In this document: in pieces, positions 39,717 through 48,095 of the stretch
How the letters are laid out: every line of letters begins with the position of its first letter
How positions within the stretch are numbered: position 1 is the stretch's first letter
Assembly (NCBI RefSeq): GCF_040605635.1
Contig: NZ_JBEXDG010000012.1
Span: forward strand, 1-64,000
DNA: 64,000 nt
Source of the DNA: Dactylosporangium sp040605635
GTDB lineage: Bacteria > Actinomycetota > Actinomycetes > Mycobacteriales > Micromonosporaceae
Direction: 5' to 3'
Position numbers and translations under genes: made by a program
The notes under the pieces: generated by a model
Seen by the model: the letters and a program-made list of their open reading frames with translations, nothing else
What the model was told of the DNA's origin: nothing
Database searches by the model: none

Positions 39717-39841
39717 GCGCCCGTCTCCACAAAGCGGAGGTTGCGGGCATGAGCGGTCCGGAGCGGAGCGGGAGGACCGCTCATCAGGGGCTCAGTTCTG
39801 GCTCAGGCCGACGCCGGAGCGAAGCGGAGGTGGCGGCGTGA
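39713..39841 (+). repeat. Partial unit plus full micro-ORF repeat coupling two genes
   Basis: A 36-bp partial unit (39713-39748) is followed by a full 89-bp unit (39749-39837) that aligns without gaps to the two copies at 13131-13308. The unit encodes a 30-residue peptide (MSGPERS... GLSSGSGRRRSEAEVAA). Its stop overlaps the next gene's start as GTGA, with GGAGG 7 nt before that start. The partial unit begins at the ATGA that holds the stop of the upstream gene and is in frame with the full unit. Confidence 0.8.
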
Positions 39842-40881
39842 GCGTTAAGGCCGGCGCCGCGGTGAAGGACGGCAAGCCGGCGAAGTTCGGCAAGGGCGTC
39901 ACCCCGGTGAAGGCTCTCACGCAGCTCGCCACCCTCGGCGCAACCGGCGCGCTGACCGTCGTCGGGGAGCCCGGCGGCGTCATCTTCCTGCGTGACGGCC
40001 TGGTCAACGGCGTCGAGTCGCCTGCCGCGCCGAGCGTCGACCGGCTGCTGACCGCCGCCGAGGTGGTCGACGAGCGGGTGTGGGAGACGATCCCGTCGCG
40101 GCCCGCCCGGGCCCTGGTGGAGGGCGGGCACGTCACCGCCGCGGAGATCGAGCTGTGCGCGATCAACGCCCTGTACGACGCCGCGTTCTTCGTCCTGTCG
40201 ACCGAGCGGGCCGAGCTCCGCTTCGCCCCGGACATCGAGCACTGGCTCGGTGCGGAGGGCACCGTGACGGCGGACCAGTTGTGCGACCACGTCACCCGGC
40301 AGCACCGCATCCTTGACGAGGTGCACCCCTCAGACGTCACTGACACCGCCGCGGTCAGGCCGGTCCTGCGACCCGGCCTCGACCGGGTGCTGCTGTCCGG
40401 CCTCCAGTGGGAGATCGTCCTGCACGCCGACGGTGAGCGGACCCCTCAGGAGCTGGCCGGGCTCCTCGGACGATCCGCATACGCGGTGACGCTGGACGTG
40501 CGCCGGCTCGCCGCGGCGGGCCTCGTACAACCGCCGCCGCCGTCGACCGAGGAGCAGCCGCCGCCACCATCGGAGGCGCCACCGGCGCCGAAAGCGTCGG
40601 GCTCGGCGAAACCGACGGAGGCGCCACCGGCACCGAAGGCGTCGGGTTCGGCGAAGCCGGTGGAGGCACCGGCCACCGCGCACGCGGTCAACGGTGAGGA
40701 CGACGAGTTCCTGCCGCAGCGGGTCCCCGGGACGTTCACGTTCGAGGATCCGCCGGCCAGCACCCGCCGGCACCTTCCGGCCGGGGTCAGCGCCCTGGCG
40801 GTCCTGCCGGGGGCGATCGACAAGCCCCCCGACGACACGCTGCTCAAACGCATCCGATCGGCCCTGCAGTCCCTGCGATGA
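39838..40881 (+). CDS. DUF4388-like protein with Pro-rich repeat linker
   Basis: A 347-residue protein. Residues about 20-125 match the DUF4388/PatA N-terminal type (LTQLATLGATGALTVVGEPGGVIFLRDGLVNGVESP). Residues about 190-230 look like a winged helix (ERTPQELAGLLGRSAYAVTLDVRRLAAAGLV). A Pro/Ala/Lys-rich linker with two copies of a 15-residue unit (EAPPAPKASGSAKP) follows, then a short conserved tail. DUF4388 proteins often accompany roadblock proteins and small GTPases. GTG 39838 is coupled to the micro-ORF upstream. Confidence 0.75.
   Translation: MSVKAGAAVKDGKPAKFGKGVTPVKALTQLATLGATGALTVVGEPGGVIFLRDGLVNGVESPAAPSVDRLLTAAEVVDERVWETIPSRPARALVEGGHVTAAEIELCAINALYDAAFFVLSTERAELRFAPDIEHWLGAEGTVTADQLCDHVTRQHRILDEVHPSDVTDTAAVRPVLRPGLDRVLLSGLQWEIVLHADGERTPQELAGLLGRSAYAVTLDVRRLAAAGLVQPPPPSTEEQPPPPSEAPPAPKASGSAKPTEAPPAPKASGSAKPVEAPATAHAVNGEDDEFLPQRVPGTFTFEDPPASTRRHLPAGVSALAVLPGAIDKPPDDTLLKRIRSALQSLR
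40579..40672 (+). repeat. 45-bp in-frame tandem repeat in the DUF4388-like gene
   Basis: Two copies of a 45-bp unit coding for (T/S)EAPPAPKASGSAKP in the linker between the winged-helix-like domain and the C-terminal tail. Confidence 0.75.
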
Positions 40882-40911
40882 CACAGCTCCGAGCATGGAG
40901 GTGAAACGACA

Positions 40912-41337
40912 ATGACCACCGATACGGAACTGCGCGGCGAGCTCCTCGTGGAGCTGGGCCGGCTGCGCCGGGCCGTGCCGGAGCTCACCGGTTGCCTGGT
41001 CGCCAGCACCGACGGCCTGCTGATCGTCGACGACGCCGAGACGGTGGCCGTCGAGGGGGTCGCCGCGCTCGCGGCGGCGTGCCTCGGCGTCAGCCAGCGC
41101 ATCGCCGACAGCGCCGGCCACGACAACTTCCAGGAGGTGCTGATCAGCAGCATGGGCGGGCACGTCGCCATGTACATGGCGGGCCACGGCGCCGTGCTGG
41201 TCCTGCTCGCCGACGCCGACGCGAACGTCGGGCGGCTGCACCACGAGGCACGGCGGTCGATCGGTGTGGTGTCGCACGTGGTGGCCACCGCCGCGCTCAG
41301 CTTCGCCCAGGCGATCCCGGAGCCGGCCCGATGGTAG
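40912..41337 (+). CDS. Roadblock/LC7-domain protein
   Basis: A 141-residue protein whose whole length fits the roadblock/LC7 domain (LRRAVPELTGCLVASTDGLLIVDDAE, QEVLISSMGGHVAMYMAG, AVLVLLADADANVGRLHHEARR). These proteins regulate Ras-like GTPases, MglB being the best-known bacterial case, or act in conservons with a GTPase and a kinase-like protein. No GTPase is encoded in this module. GGAGGTGA precedes ATG 40912. Confidence 0.88.
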   Translation: MTTDTELRGELLVELGRLRRAVPELTGCLVASTDGLLIVDDAETVAVEGVAALAAACLGVSQRIADSAGHDNFQEVLISSMGGHVAMYMAGHGAVLVLLADADANVGRLHHEARRSIGVVSHVVATAALSFAQAIPEPARW

Positions 41338-41432
41338 GCCGCAACGGCGGGGTGCACCGGCGACCGAGACGAACGAACGAACAGACCCCCATACCCAGTG
41401 ACACTCCCCCCACCAAGCTCACGGAGGTAGCC

Positions 41433-41804
41433 ATGGCGGACATGGAAACTGCGCTCAAGGAACTCATGACCATCGACGGCGCGGTCGGCGTCGCGCTGGT
41501 GGACTACAACAGCGGCATGGCGCTCGGCGTGCTCGGCGGTTCGAAGGACCTGGACCTGACCGTGGCGGCGGCCGGCAACACCGACGTGGTCCGGGCCAAG
41601 ATGCGCACCATCGAGATGCTCAACCTCAAGGACGGCATCGAGGACATCCTGATCACGCTGAACAACCAGTACCACCTGATCAGGCCGGTCACGGGCCGCT
41701 CGGGCAAGGGCCTGTTCCTCTACCTGGCACTGCTGCGGTCCCGGGCCAACCTCGCGCTGGCCCGGCACCACCTGTCCCGCATCGAGGAGGAGCTCGACGT
41801 CTGA
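41433..41804 (+). CDS. Roadblock-fold-like protein, paralogue of the first module gene
   Basis: A 123-residue protein of roadblock-like pattern (GAVGVALVDYNSGMALGV, DGIEDILITLNNQYHLIRPV, GLFLYLALLRSRANLALARHHL). It aligns over its full length with the 39330-39716 product. CGGAGG precedes ATG 41433. It ends 16 bp before the convergent end of ppdK. Three roadblock-fold proteins and one DUF4388-like protein in one operon suggest a protein-protein signalling or scaffold module. Confidence 0.72.
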   Translation: MADMETALKELMTIDGAVGVALVDYNSGMALGVLGGSKDLDLTVAAAGNTDVVRAKMRTIEMLNLKDGIEDILITLNNQYHLIRPVTGRSGKGLFLYLALLRSRANLALARHHLSRIEEELDV

Positions 41805-41819
41805 GCGTCCGCTCTTGAA

Positions 41820-44480
41820 CTAACGGGTGTCGGAGGTCGACTGCTCGGCTACGGCCGCGCGGCCGGCCTCCAACCGTGCCACGGGCACCCGGAACGGTGA
41901 GCACGACACGTAGTCGAGGCCGACCTCGTGGAAGAAGTGCACCGACTCGGGGTCGCCGCCGTGCTCGCCGCAGACCCCGAAGTGCAGCTCCGGCCGGGCC
42001 GCCCGGCCCTCGTCGACGGCGATGCGCACGAGCCGCCCGACGCCGTCGCGGTCGATGGACTCGAACGGCGACACCCCGAAGATGCCGAGTTCGAGGTACC
42101 GCCAGAAGAACGCGCCCTCGACGTCGTCGCGGGAGAAGCCCCAGCCCATCTGGGTCAGGTCGTTGGTCCCGAACGAGAAGAAGTCGGCGGCCTGGGCGAT
42201 GTCGCCCGCGGTCAGCGCGGCTCTCGGCACCTCGATCATCGTGCCGATCTTCACCTCGACGTCGTGCTCGCCGATGATCTTCTCGGCCTCGGCGCGGATC
42301 GTCTCCAGCTCCTGCACGGCGCCGACGAGCGGCACCATGATCTCCGGGTGGGCGCCGTCGACCTGCGCGGCGGCCTCGACGATCGCCCGGACCTGCATCG
42401 CGAACAGTCCGGGGATGACCAGGCCGAGGCGCACGCCGCGCAGCCCCAGCATCGGGTTCTCCTCGTGCATCCGGCGTACGGCGTCCAGAAGGTCCTTGTC
42501 GTGGCCGGGATCCTGCCCGCGTTCCTCGGCGACGGCGACCTTGACGGCCAGGTCCTCCAGCGGCGGCAGGAACTCGTGCAGCGGCGGATCGATCAGCCGC
42601 ACGGTGACCGGCAGGTCCTTCATCTCCCGGAACAGCTCGACGAAGTCGGCCCGCTGCAGCGGCAGCAGCTCGGCCAGGGCCGCGTCGCGCGCCTGCGGGT
42701 CGCGGGCCAGGATCAGCCGCTCGACGAGGGCGCGGCGCTCGCCGAGGAACATGTGCTCGGTGCGGCACAGCCCGACGCCCTGCGCGCCGAAGCGGCGGGC
42801 CCGCGCCGCGTCCTCGCCGGTGTCGGCGTTGGTGCGCACCCTCAGCCTCCGGCTGCCGTCGGCGTGGGTGAGGATCCGGTGCACCGCGCTGACCAGGGGG
42901 TCGGCCCCGGCGTCGAGGGTGCCTTCGAAGTACTGCACGACCGGCGACGGCTGGACGGGCACCTCGCCGAGGTAGACCCGGCCGGTGGTGCCGTCGACGG
43001 AGATGACGTCGCCCTCCGACACGACGTGACCGTCCACCGTGAACTGTCCCTTGTGGAGGTTGACGTCGAGGGCGTCGGCGCCGCACACGCACGTCTTGCC
43101 CATGCCGCGGGCGACCACGGCGGCGTGCGAGGTCTTGCCGCCGCGGCTGGTCAGGATGCCCTGGGCGGCGATCATGCCGGGCAGGTCGTCGGGGTTGGTC
43201 TCCCGGCGCACCAGGATGACCTGCTCCCCCTCCTTGGCCAGGGCCACGGCGTGCCCGGCGTCGAACACGGCCTTGCCGACGGCCGCGCCCGGTGACGCGC
43301 CGACGCCGCGGGTCAGCTGCGCAGGCTCGCTGCCCAGGTCGAACGTCGGGAACATGAGCTGGGCGAGCTGGGCGCCGTTGACCCGCCGCAGCGCCTCGTC
43401 CATGTCGATGACGCCCTCGTCGACGAGGTGCGTGGCGATGACGAACGCCGCCGCCGCGGTCCGCTTGCCGACGCGGGTCTGCAGCATCCACAGCTTGCCG
43501 CGCTCGATCGTGAACTCGATGTCGCACAGGTCGCGGTAGTGCTCCTCGAGCTTCGCCATGATGGCCATCAGCTCGTCGTACGCCTGCTTGTTGATGTTCT
43601 CGAGGTCCTGCAGCGGCATGGTGTTGCGGATGCCGGCGACGACGTCCTCGCCCTGCGCGTTGGCGAGGTAGTCGCCGTACACGCCGGGCTCGCCCGTCGC
43701 GGGGTCACGGGTGAAGGCCACGCCCGTGCCGGAGTCGGCGCCCAGGTTGCCGAAGACCATCGCGACCACGTTCACGGCCGTGCCGAGGTCCGTCGGGATG
43801 CGCTCCTGCCGCCGGTACAGCACTGCGCGGTCGGCGTTCCAGGACCCGAAGACGGCGCCGACGGCGAGGTCGAGCTGCTCGCGCGGGTCCTGCGGGAAGT
43901 CGCGGCCCGTGTGCTCGCGGAAGATCTCCTTGTAGCGCGCGACGAGCGTCTGCAGCGCGGCGGCGTCGAGGCCCAGGTCGTCCTTCGTGTTCACGGCGTG
44001 CTTCGCGTCGTCGAGGGCGTGCTCGAACTCCTCGCCGGGCACCTCGCACACGGTCTTGCCGAACATCTGGATCAGCCGCCGGTAGGAGTCCCAGGCGAAG
44101 CGCTCGTCGCCGCCGGCCTGCGCGGCGAGCCCGTCGACGCTGCTGTCGGTGAGCCCGACGTTGAGCACCGTCTCCATCATGCCCGGCATCGAGAACTTCG
44201 CGCCCGAGCGCACCGAGACGAGCAGCGGGTCGTGCCGGTCGCCGAGCTTGCGGCCCATCTTCGCCTCGAGCGCGGCGAGGTGCTCACCGACCTGCCGGTC
44301 CATCCCGTCGGGCATGTCACCCGTCCTGAGGTACTCGCGACAGGCGTCGGTCGTGATGGTGAACCCCGGCGGCACGGGCAGGCCGAGGTTGGTCATCTCG
44401 GCGAGGTTCGCACCCTTGCCGCCGAGCAGGTCCTTGAGATCGCGGTTACCCTCTTCGAAGTCATAGACGAACTTCTCCAC
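41820..44480 (-). CDS. ppdK: Pyruvate, phosphate dikinase
   Basis: An 886-residue enzyme that interconverts pyruvate, ATP and phosphate with phosphoenolpyruvate, AMP and pyrophosphate. The ATP-grasp domain starts KFVYDFEEGNRDLKDLLGGKGANLAEM. The swivelling phospho-His lies in GGKTSHAAVVARGMGK, and the PEP/pyruvate barrel has GLCRTEHMF, GVRLGL, GTMIEVPRA, FFSFGTNDLTQM and FGVCGEHGGD. I place the start at GTG 44480 because GGAGG lies 6 nt upstream; ATG 44492 adds four residues. It is divergent from dus and convergent with the roadblock module. Confidence 0.96.
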   Translation of the reverse strand: MEKFVYDFEEGNRDLKDLLGGKGANLAEMTNLGLPVPPGFTITTDACREYLRTGDMPDGMDRQVGEHLAALEAKMGRKLGDRHDPLLVSVRSGAKFSMPGMMETVLNVGLTDSSVDGLAAQAGGDERFAWDSYRRLIQMFGKTVCEVPGEEFEHALDDAKHAVNTKDDLGLDAAALQTLVARYKEIFREHTGRDFPQDPREQLDLAVGAVFGSWNADRAVLYRRQERIPTDLGTAVNVVAMVFGNLGADSGTGVAFTRDPATGEPGVYGDYLANAQGEDVVAGIRNTMPLQDLENINKQAYDELMAIMAKLEEHYRDLCDIEFTIERGKLWMLQTRVGKRTAAAAFVIATHLVDEGVIDMDEALRRVNGAQLAQLMFPTFDLGSEPAQLTRGVGASPGAAVGKAVFDAGHAVALAKEGEQVILVRRETNPDDLPGMIAAQGILTSRGGKTSHAAVVARGMGKTCVCGADALDVNLHKGQFTVDGHVVSEGDVISVDGTTGRVYLGEVPVQPSPVVQYFEGTLDAGADPLVSAVHRILTHADGSRRLRVRTNADTGEDAARARRFGAQGVGLCRTEHMFLGERRALVERLILARDPQARDAALAELLPLQRADFVELFREMKDLPVTVRLIDPPLHEFLPPLEDLAVKVAVAEERGQDPGHDKDLLDAVRRMHEENPMLGLRGVRLGLVIPGLFAMQVRAIVEAAAQVDGAHPEIMVPLVGAVQELETIRAEAEKIIGEHDVEVKIGTMIEVPRAALTAGDIAQAADFFSFGTNDLTQMGWGFSRDDVEGAFFWRYLELGIFGVSPFESIDRDGVGRLVRIAVDEGRAARPELHFGVCGEHGGDPESVHFFHEVGLDYVSCSPFRVPVARLEAGRAAVAEQSTSDTR

Positions 44481-44590
44481 TGAAGCCTCCATGGTGAGCA
44501 CTGAGCCATCGTTAGGGTTCCCATGTGCCGGACACCGTAAAGCGGTCTCCGAAGCTTTGGCATCGCCTTGAGACAAGTCGCACAAGGAAC

Positions 44591-44602
44591 GGCACATGTG
44601 CC
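44591..44602. promoter_or_regulatory. 12-bp perfect palindrome between ppdK and dus
   Basis: GGCACATGTGCC is a perfect palindrome in the 311-bp divergent gap 44481-44791, and a CATGTGCC half lies 70 bp nearer ppdK (44523-44530). It may be an operator. The rest of the gap shows no gene; the reading frame open from 44525 is only the upstream extension of dus. Confidence 0.4.
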
Positions 44603-44791
44603 TCTTACGGGTGCATCTGGGAGCGCTCCACCAAGCAACTTCGCGCATCGTTCATGATCGTGTCCACTTTACGGCTTTCCACGTTCCCGCACTTCGAGAT
44701 GCGTGCAACTGCTGTTTGCGCCCCACTTTCGCGCACCATCGAGCATCGTTCCTGCGCGCAGCCATCACCCCGTCCAGCGGCGCGGCATGGC

Positions 44792-45919
44792 ATGCTCGAA
44801 CACGTGACGTTGAAGCTCGGTCCCTATGTCGTCGACCCGCCGGTGGTCCTCGCCCCGATGGCGGGCATCACCAACGTGGCCTTCCGGCAACTGTGCCGCG
44901 AACAGGGCGCCGGCCTCTACGTCTGCGAGATGATCACCACCCGCGCCCTGGTCGAACGCAACCCCAAGACCATGAGCATGATCCAGTTCGGCGCCGCCGA
45001 GAAGCCGCGGAGCCTCCAGCTGTACGGCGTGGACCCCGCCACCATCCGCAAGGCCGTCGAGATGGTCGTCGAGCAGGACCTGGCCGACCACATCGACATG
45101 AACTTCGGCTGTTCCGTGCCCAAGGTGACCAGGCGCGGCGGCGGCTCAGCCCTGCCGTGGAAACGTCGCCTGTTCCGTGACATCGTCACCTCGGCGGTCG
45201 AGGGCGCGCAGGGCCTGCCGGTCACCATCAAGATGCGCATCGGCATCGACGACGACCATCAGACGATGCTCGACGCGGGCCGCATCGCCCAGGACGCCGG
45301 CGTCGCGTGGGTCGCTCTACACGCGAGGACCGCCGCCCAGCGCTACTCCGGCGAGGCCAACTGGGACGCCATCGCTTCGCTGAAGCAGGCCCTCGACATC
45401 CCGGTCCTCGGCAACGGCGACATCTGGGAAGCCGAAGACGCCCTGCGCATGATGTCGCAGACGGGTTGCGACGGCGTGGTCATCGGCCGCGGCTGCCTCG
45501 GCCGTCCCTGGCTCTTCGCCGACCTCGCTGCCGCCTTCGCCGGCTCTTCCTCCCGGTCCCTGCCGACCCAGGGCGAGGTTGCCGCCCTGATGCACCGCCA
45601 CGCCACCCTCCTGGTCGAGTGGTGGGGCCGGGAGAAGGAAGGCGTCACCGACTTCCGCAAACACGTCGCCTGGTACCTCAAAGGCTTCCCCGCCGGCGGC
45701 GAACTCCGCGCCGCCATGGCCACCAGCTCATCTTTGGCCGAACTCGGCGCCCTGCTGGCCCAGCTCGACCCTTCCGTGCCATTCCCTCGCGAAATCCTCG
45801 GCCAGCCTCGCGGCCGCACCGGCACCCCCGCCAAGGTGATCCTCCCCCAGGACTGGCTCACCGACCCCGACGACGACACCATCCCCGAAGGCGCCGAACT
45901 CGACGACAGCGGCGGTTGA
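44792..45919 (+). CDS. dus: tRNA-dihydrouridine synthase
   Basis: A 375-residue flavoenzyme (DusB/Nifr3 type) that reduces uridines in tRNA. FMN-barrel motif VVLAPMAGITNVAFRQLC at the start, catalytic Cys in DMNFGCSVPKVTRRGGGSAL near residue 110, TIKMRIGID, ALHARTAAQRYSG, VLGNGDIW and GVVIGRGCLGRPW. Start ATG 44792 or GTG 44804. A 29-bp stretch at 45122-45150, just after the catalytic Cys codon, recurs exactly at 46470-46498, and a diverged copy of the same region lies near 48215, which marks this gene as a probable integration target. It is intact. Confidence 0.96.
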   Translation: MLEHVTLKLGPYVVDPPVVLAPMAGITNVAFRQLCREQGAGLYVCEMITTRALVERNPKTMSMIQFGAAEKPRSLQLYGVDPATIRKAVEMVVEQDLADHIDMNFGCSVPKVTRRGGGSALPWKRRLFRDIVTSAVEGAQGLPVTIKMRIGIDDDHQTMLDAGRIAQDAGVAWVALHARTAAQRYSGEANWDAIASLKQALDIPVLGNGDIWEAEDALRMMSQTGCDGVVIGRGCLGRPWLFADLAAAFAGSSSRSLPTQGEVAALMHRHATLLVEWWGREKEGVTDFRKHVAWYLKGFPAGGELRAAMATSSSLAELGALLAQLDPSVPFPREILGQPRGRTGTPAKVILPQDWLTDPDDDTIPEGAELDDSGG

Positions 45920-46189
45920 GCGAACGACGGGCATAACAAAACCGAAGCGCAGCAGACGACCGAAGACCACATTCGCGCTTGGCACCTTGCCCAGGTCCGC
46001 ACCGAACAGGATCGGACCCAGGAAGAGGTCGCCCAGGCTTTGGGCGTCAAGCAGCCGCGAGTCTCTGCCATCGAACGCGGAGAGCTGGACACGGTCACGC
46101 TGGCAACGCTTCGCGCCTACGTCCGCGCGCTCGGCGGTAACCTCCGCGTCGTGGCCGACTTCGGTGATCGCGAATACCGCCTGACCTGA
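45920..46189 (+). pseudogene. 5'-truncated HTH antitoxin (HigA/XRE type)
   Basis: Directly after the dus stop, in the same frame, is an open stretch with no ATG, GTG or suitable start. It reads RAWHLAQVRTEQDRTQEEVA, LGVKQPRVSAIERGELDTVT, LRAYVRALGGNLRVVADFGD, EYRLT and then a stop. This is the C-terminal three quarters of an XRE antitoxin of the HigA-like kind. The N-terminal 20-30 residues are missing and no toxin gene lies beside it, so it is a relic left where foreign DNA joined the end of dus. Confidence 0.75.
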
Positions 46190-46447
46190 GCGAGGCTCCC
46201 CACCCGGATGCGGCAACGGTCAGTTCACAATGCCGTGCAGCCGACGGACCATGGATCTTATCCGTGCCGTGCTGATCTCGCCGCACGCCCAACGCGTCGT
46301 CCCAGGACACCGCCTGAGGATCCTCAAGATGGTCCACCGTGATTCGCGCCCTTCGTGCGATTTGGCACACCGGGTATAGGGCTGTCACCGGCGAGCGGCA
46401 AGCATCGGTACAACGGCCGACGTTACAGAACGCAGTCGCCACAAAGC
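46190..46447. other. Gap between the antitoxin relic and the dus fragment
   Basis: No gene is supported. Short frames on both strands lack ribosome sites and recognisable domains. GC is lower than in the flanking housekeeping genes, consistent with acquired DNA. Confidence 0.5.
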
Positions 46448-46522
46448 AAAATTCGGGTGCAGCGTGCGGAAGGTGACCAGGCGCGGCGGCGGCTCAGCAC
46501 TACCCTGGAAGCGTCGCCTGAC
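46448..46522 (+). pseudogene. Short displaced fragment of dus (catalytic-Cys region)
   Basis: About 75 bp align to dus 45100-45174. AATTCGGGTGCAGCGTG matches the NFGCSV codons, followed by a 29-bp exact copy (46470-46498 equals 45122-45150) and then CTGGAAGCGTCGCCTG. The similarity stops sharply after 46522. It cannot encode anything useful and reads as a leftover attachment-site copy. Confidence 0.75.
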
Positions 46523-46572
46523 AGGTCGTCGCAGGGCACGGCGGGTCAGGGTCGGGCGGCTCGGGGGAGTTC

Positions 46573-47292
46573 TCACAGGTCGATCACCGAGGTGGTGAAG
46601 TGATAGTTGCCGGGTCCGACTGATCTGTCCAGAGTGCGGATGACGCGGTTGGGATTGTCGTACGGTCCCTGCTGGAAGTACGGCTTGCCGTTGAGTCCGA
46701 ATCGGATACGGCTGGGTGGTTGCCAGGTGCCGAGGTGTGACTTGGCGATGGAGAAGTCCGGGTGGGGGTCGAAGCCGAGGGTCCGCGCGTAGTCGACGGC
46801 GCCGAATACGAGGTGCCTGGCGAGTTCGATCGGCGCGGCCAGCGGCTCACCGTCGTAAGAACCGAAGTAATCGGCGAGAAACGGACCGAGATCGCGTCGG
46901 TCGACCATGTTGGCTGGAAGGGCGTTCTTGACGCCCAGGCAGTAGGTGTCCACAAGGTATCCGCAGACGCTGACCTCGTCGTCGCTGTGCTCTCGCACCA
47001 CCGCAACACTCGGAAGACCAGCTCCCATGGCAAGCGCCGGGAGGTTGTCATCGTCGATCCAGTCCGATGGCCGGCCGTCGATGGTCAGGCCGTTGCTCCA
47101 CTGCCGCGTGATCCAGCACCCGATGAGCTGCGGCTCCGACACGGCGGCGCGATCCGGTCGGAGGCCAGGACCACTGTGCACCAGCGACACGACCTTGGAC
47201 CGCGGGATCCCGAGCAGACGGGCGATCTGCTTCGGGGTGTTGCCCGCAGCGCGCAGCGTCTGCGCGCGCGATTTCAGATCGTCGCTACCCAT
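46573..47292 (-). CDS. Helix-turn-helix protein of unknown function
   Basis: A 239-residue protein. Residues 1-45 form a helix-turn-helix (LKSRAQTLRAAGNTPKQIARLLGIPRSKVVSLVH). The remaining 190 residues are a conserved-looking alpha/beta domain with VSVCGYLVDTYCLGVKNALP, RDLGPFLADYF and ARHLVFGAVDYARTLGFDPHPDF. The YCLGVKN segment recalls a group of uncharacterised proteins in actinobacteria, but I cannot name the family. ATG 47292 starts it. It lies inside the accessory strip between two dus fragments, so it is probably acquired. Confidence 0.7.
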   Translation of the reverse strand: MGSDDLKSRAQTLRAAGNTPKQIARLLGIPRSKVVSLVHSGPGLRPDRAAVSEPQLIGCWITRQWSNGLTIDGRPSDWIDDDNLPALAMGAGLPSVAVVREHSDDEVSVCGYLVDTYCLGVKNALPANMVDRRDLGPFLADYFGSYDGEPLAAPIELARHLVFGAVDYARTLGFDPHPDFSIAKSHLGTWQPPSRIRFGLNGKPYFQQGPYDNPNRVIRTLDRSVGPGNYHFTTSVIDL

Positions 47293-47475
47293 AGCGCCAT
47301 CCTGCTGCCGGTTTCAGACGCCGTCAAAACACCTCGCCGAGGAGCCGGGCAACGGCCTCTCGAAACTGGCTCAGCCACTCGCAACGACGAAACATCCGCA
47401 GGCACCGACTCGACGGCTCCGGCGGCCGACGATCCCAAAGCATCTCCGATGGGGAGCCGAAGCCGAGCGGAGCGG

Positions 47476-47880
47476 TCAGGCCTGGTCGATACGAATCATG
47501 GCGATGCCCGGCCGCACCTTCGCGATCGAGTCGAAGTCGGCGTCGGCGTGCAGCAGCGTCAGGCGCTGCTCCTGCGCCGTCAGCGCGATGATGACGTCCA
47601 TCGGCGAAGGTCCGCGGTGGTGGCCGATCTTGATGAGGTCGCGCTGGACGGCAAGGACATGACGCCAGGGATCGTCGAGCGTCGGGCACCACCCGAATGT
47701 TCGGCGCAGCATGGCAAAAAACGGCTCGTAATCGCGATCAGCGCGTACCGAGACCATGAGCTCGGCCTCCACCGGTGGACAGAGCGCGACAACACCCTGC
47801 GCGACGTAGCGGGGCCACGGATCTGGAACCTGTTTCCTCAACAGCCGCCACGCTGCCGACGTGTCCGCCAGGTAGGTCAT
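47476..47880 (-). CDS. VapC-type toxin (PIN-domain ribonuclease)
   Basis: A 134-residue PIN-domain protein with the acidic residues expected of an RNase toxin: Asp6 (LADTSAAWRLL), Glu40 (PVEAELMVS), Asp95 (SPMDVIIALTAQ) and Asp113-117 (HADADFD). VapC toxins cleave tRNA or rRNA. It overlaps the antitoxin gene by ATGA (47877-47880), the usual toxin-after-antitoxin order. It is full-length and looks functional. Confidence 0.92.
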   Translation of the reverse strand: MTYLADTSAAWRLLRKQVPDPWPRYVAQGVVALCPPVEAELMVSVRADRDYEPFFAMLRRTFGWCPTLDDPWRHVLAVQRDLIKIGHHRGPSPMDVIIALTAQEQRLTLLHADADFDSIAKVRPGIAMIRIDQA

Positions 47881-48095
47881 CGCCCGGCCCGCTCGCCCTC
47901 TTCCAGGACGTCGAAGTCAAGGATGAGTTCCGCGTTGTCCTGGAGCCACGCCAGCCCGCGGGCACGATCGTCCGCGCTCGTGCCGGCCGCAATGGCGAGC
48001 GCCCTGTTGATCGTCTCGCGCTTGGTCTTGGTGCCGAGCTGGCGCTGGGCGAAGGCCAACGTCGCCTCGTCCAGATCGATGACGGTACGCGCCAT
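47877..48095 (-). CDS. VapB-type antitoxin
   Basis: A 72-residue protein with a ribbon-helix-helix-like start (RTVIDLDEATLAFAQRQLGTKTKRETINRALAIAA) and an acidic C-terminal tail that should bind the toxin. CAGGAGG precedes ATG 48095. Just upstream lies GGATACAACCTGGTATC (48117-48133), with GATAC/GTATC arms, a likely autoregulatory operator. Confidence 0.9.
   Translation of the reverse strand: MARTVIDLDEATLAFAQRQLGTKTKRETINRALAIAAGTSADDRARGLAWLQDNAELILDFDVLEEGERAGR

Noticed and set aside
39330..41804. Classical conservon (kinase-like, roadblock, DUF742 and GTPase genes)
   Set aside because: There is no kinase-like protein, DUF742 protein or GTPase; only the roadblock element is shared.
41689..43527. 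A 600-residue Arg/Gly-rich frame over ppdK
   Set aside because: It is a shadow of the ppdK coding strand in another frame, with no recognisable domain.
46213..46442. Small genes in the gap after the antitoxin relic
   Set aside because: Short frames on both strands lack ribosome sites, codon bias and any recognisable motif.
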